A DNA stretch of 12,094 nt from Opitutaceae bacterium (lineage in GTDB: Bacteria; Verrucomicrobiota; Verrucomicrobiae; Opitutales; Opitutaceae): the NCBI GenBank assembly GCA_031266495.1, contig JAISAX010000347.1, positions 1 to 12,094 of the forward strand, in the 5' to 3' direction. Below, in pieces: positions 11,704-12,094 of the stretch. The position numbers and the translations under genes were made by a program. Numbering within the stretch: position 1 is the first letter of the stretch; each line of letters begins with the position of its first letter. The notes beneath the pieces were generated by a model. It was not told the DNA's origin. It did not search any database and was given only the letters and a program-made list of their open reading frames with translations.

Positions 11704-12020
11704 TCATGTTTTGATGAATACCACCAAAACGAACGGAAATGACAGGGGAATTGGCCGCAAAGAGGCATAGGGGACGTATTTGATATTACCCCCACGCTTC
11801 AAGGTCGCAAATTGCGACCTTGAACGCACCACGAGGGCAACTTCCTTCCCGTTGAGTTGAAACCGGGAAACTTCCTCCCGTTGCGCTTGACCTGTTCGTT
11901 GAGACGCTTGGTGGTCACTCCGTAGAGGTCAGCCAGATCGCGGTCGAGGATGACACGCTGACCGCGCAGGACAACAATGAGCGAATGGATGCGTTCAAGA
12001 GGGACAATCTCGTCGGACAT
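11704..12020 (-). pseudogene. ORF6N-domain protein gene, frameshifted and truncated
   Basis: From the ATG at 12020 the frame reads MSDEIVPLERIHSLI, RGQRVILDRDLADLYGV and TTKRLNEQVKRN, the standard start of ORF6N-domain proteins (KilA-N-related, often phage- or toxin-antitoxin-associated). After KFPG near 11865 the family sequence resumes in another frame: FQLNGKEVALVVRS, SQFATLKRGGNIKYVPYA, ending at a TGA at 11704-11706. The family pattern FPxDFxFQL has four residues between FP and FQL; here only two bases remain, so a 10-base deletion explains the frame change. After YVPYA the expected FTEHG continuation is missing, so the 3' part is lost too. A slightly upstream ATG at 12047 is in frame but not conserved. 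The remnant converges with the M56 gene. Its original role was probably DNA binding; it is unlikely to be active. Confidence 0.87.
11798..11824. repeat. 27-bp perfect palindrome inside the ORF6N remnant
   Basis: TTCAAGGTCGCAA at 11798-11810 is the exact reverse complement of 11812-11824 around a single A. It overlaps codons for RSRSQFATLK, a conserved stretch of the family, and the remnant appears to have one or two extra residues here compared with what I recall of the family. It lies about 108 bp beyond the M56 stop and has no U-tract, so it is not a clear terminator. Confidence 0.8.
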
Positions 12021-12094
12021 GGTGAGGATAGAACAATCCCCATACACGTTTCATCCGCCCGCGCCAATCCTGCTGTCGTTGTCGTCATAACAAT

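Overview
The window comes from a GC-rich bacterial chromosome, most likely Verrucomicrobiota and probably an Opitutaceae-like lineage. This is an inference from the combination of a PEP-CTERM surface protein, an H-X9-DG pseudopilin-like protein, an exported family 2 glycoside hydrolase, a BlaI/M56 pair, weak or absent Shine-Dalgarno sites, and many short GC-rich palindromic repeats. Planctomycetota or Lentisphaerota share several of these traits and cannot be excluded from sequence reading alone.

Layout. (1) From 4950 down to the left edge, four genes on the minus strand run in this order: a PEP-CTERM protein, a diverged paralogue of it without the C-terminal anchor, a pseudopilin-like H-X9-DG protein whose start overlaps the paralogue's stop (ATGA), and a large exported glycoside hydrolase family 2 enzyme cut by the window edge. 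All four look exported, so this reads as a surface or periplasmic glycan-use locus. (2) From 4951 to 5548 lies a gene-free stretch with hairpin repeats and a run of 16 C. (3) From 8899 to 5549 (minus) is one 1116-residue protein that joins an endonuclease-Q-like PHP/zinc module to a complete UvrD-type helicase and ends in QLDLF, the consensus of the beta-clamp-binding motif. Two unrelated palindromic repeat elements sit in frame inside it. (4) From 8900 to 9274 is a divergent intergenic region with a hairpin at the helicase start, a MITE-like element with 14-bp terminal inverted repeats, and two identical 18-bp operators around a promoter. (5) A BlaI-family repressor and an M56-family membrane metallopeptidase follow on the plus strand. 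The M56 protein carries a secretin-like C-terminal region. (6) An ORF6N-domain gene on the minus strand at the right end is broken by a frameshift and truncated.

How the parts work together. The BlaI/M56 pair looks like a self-contained signal-responsive switch: the repressor would block its own promoter until the membrane protease is triggered. The EndoQ-UvrD protein would nick DNA 5' of a deaminated base and unwind it, possibly tethered to the sliding clamp. The most notable features are this fusion, the repeats tolerated inside its reading frame, the M56-secretin-like fusion, and the paired PEP-CTERM/anchorless paralogues next to a pseudopilin and a glycosidase.
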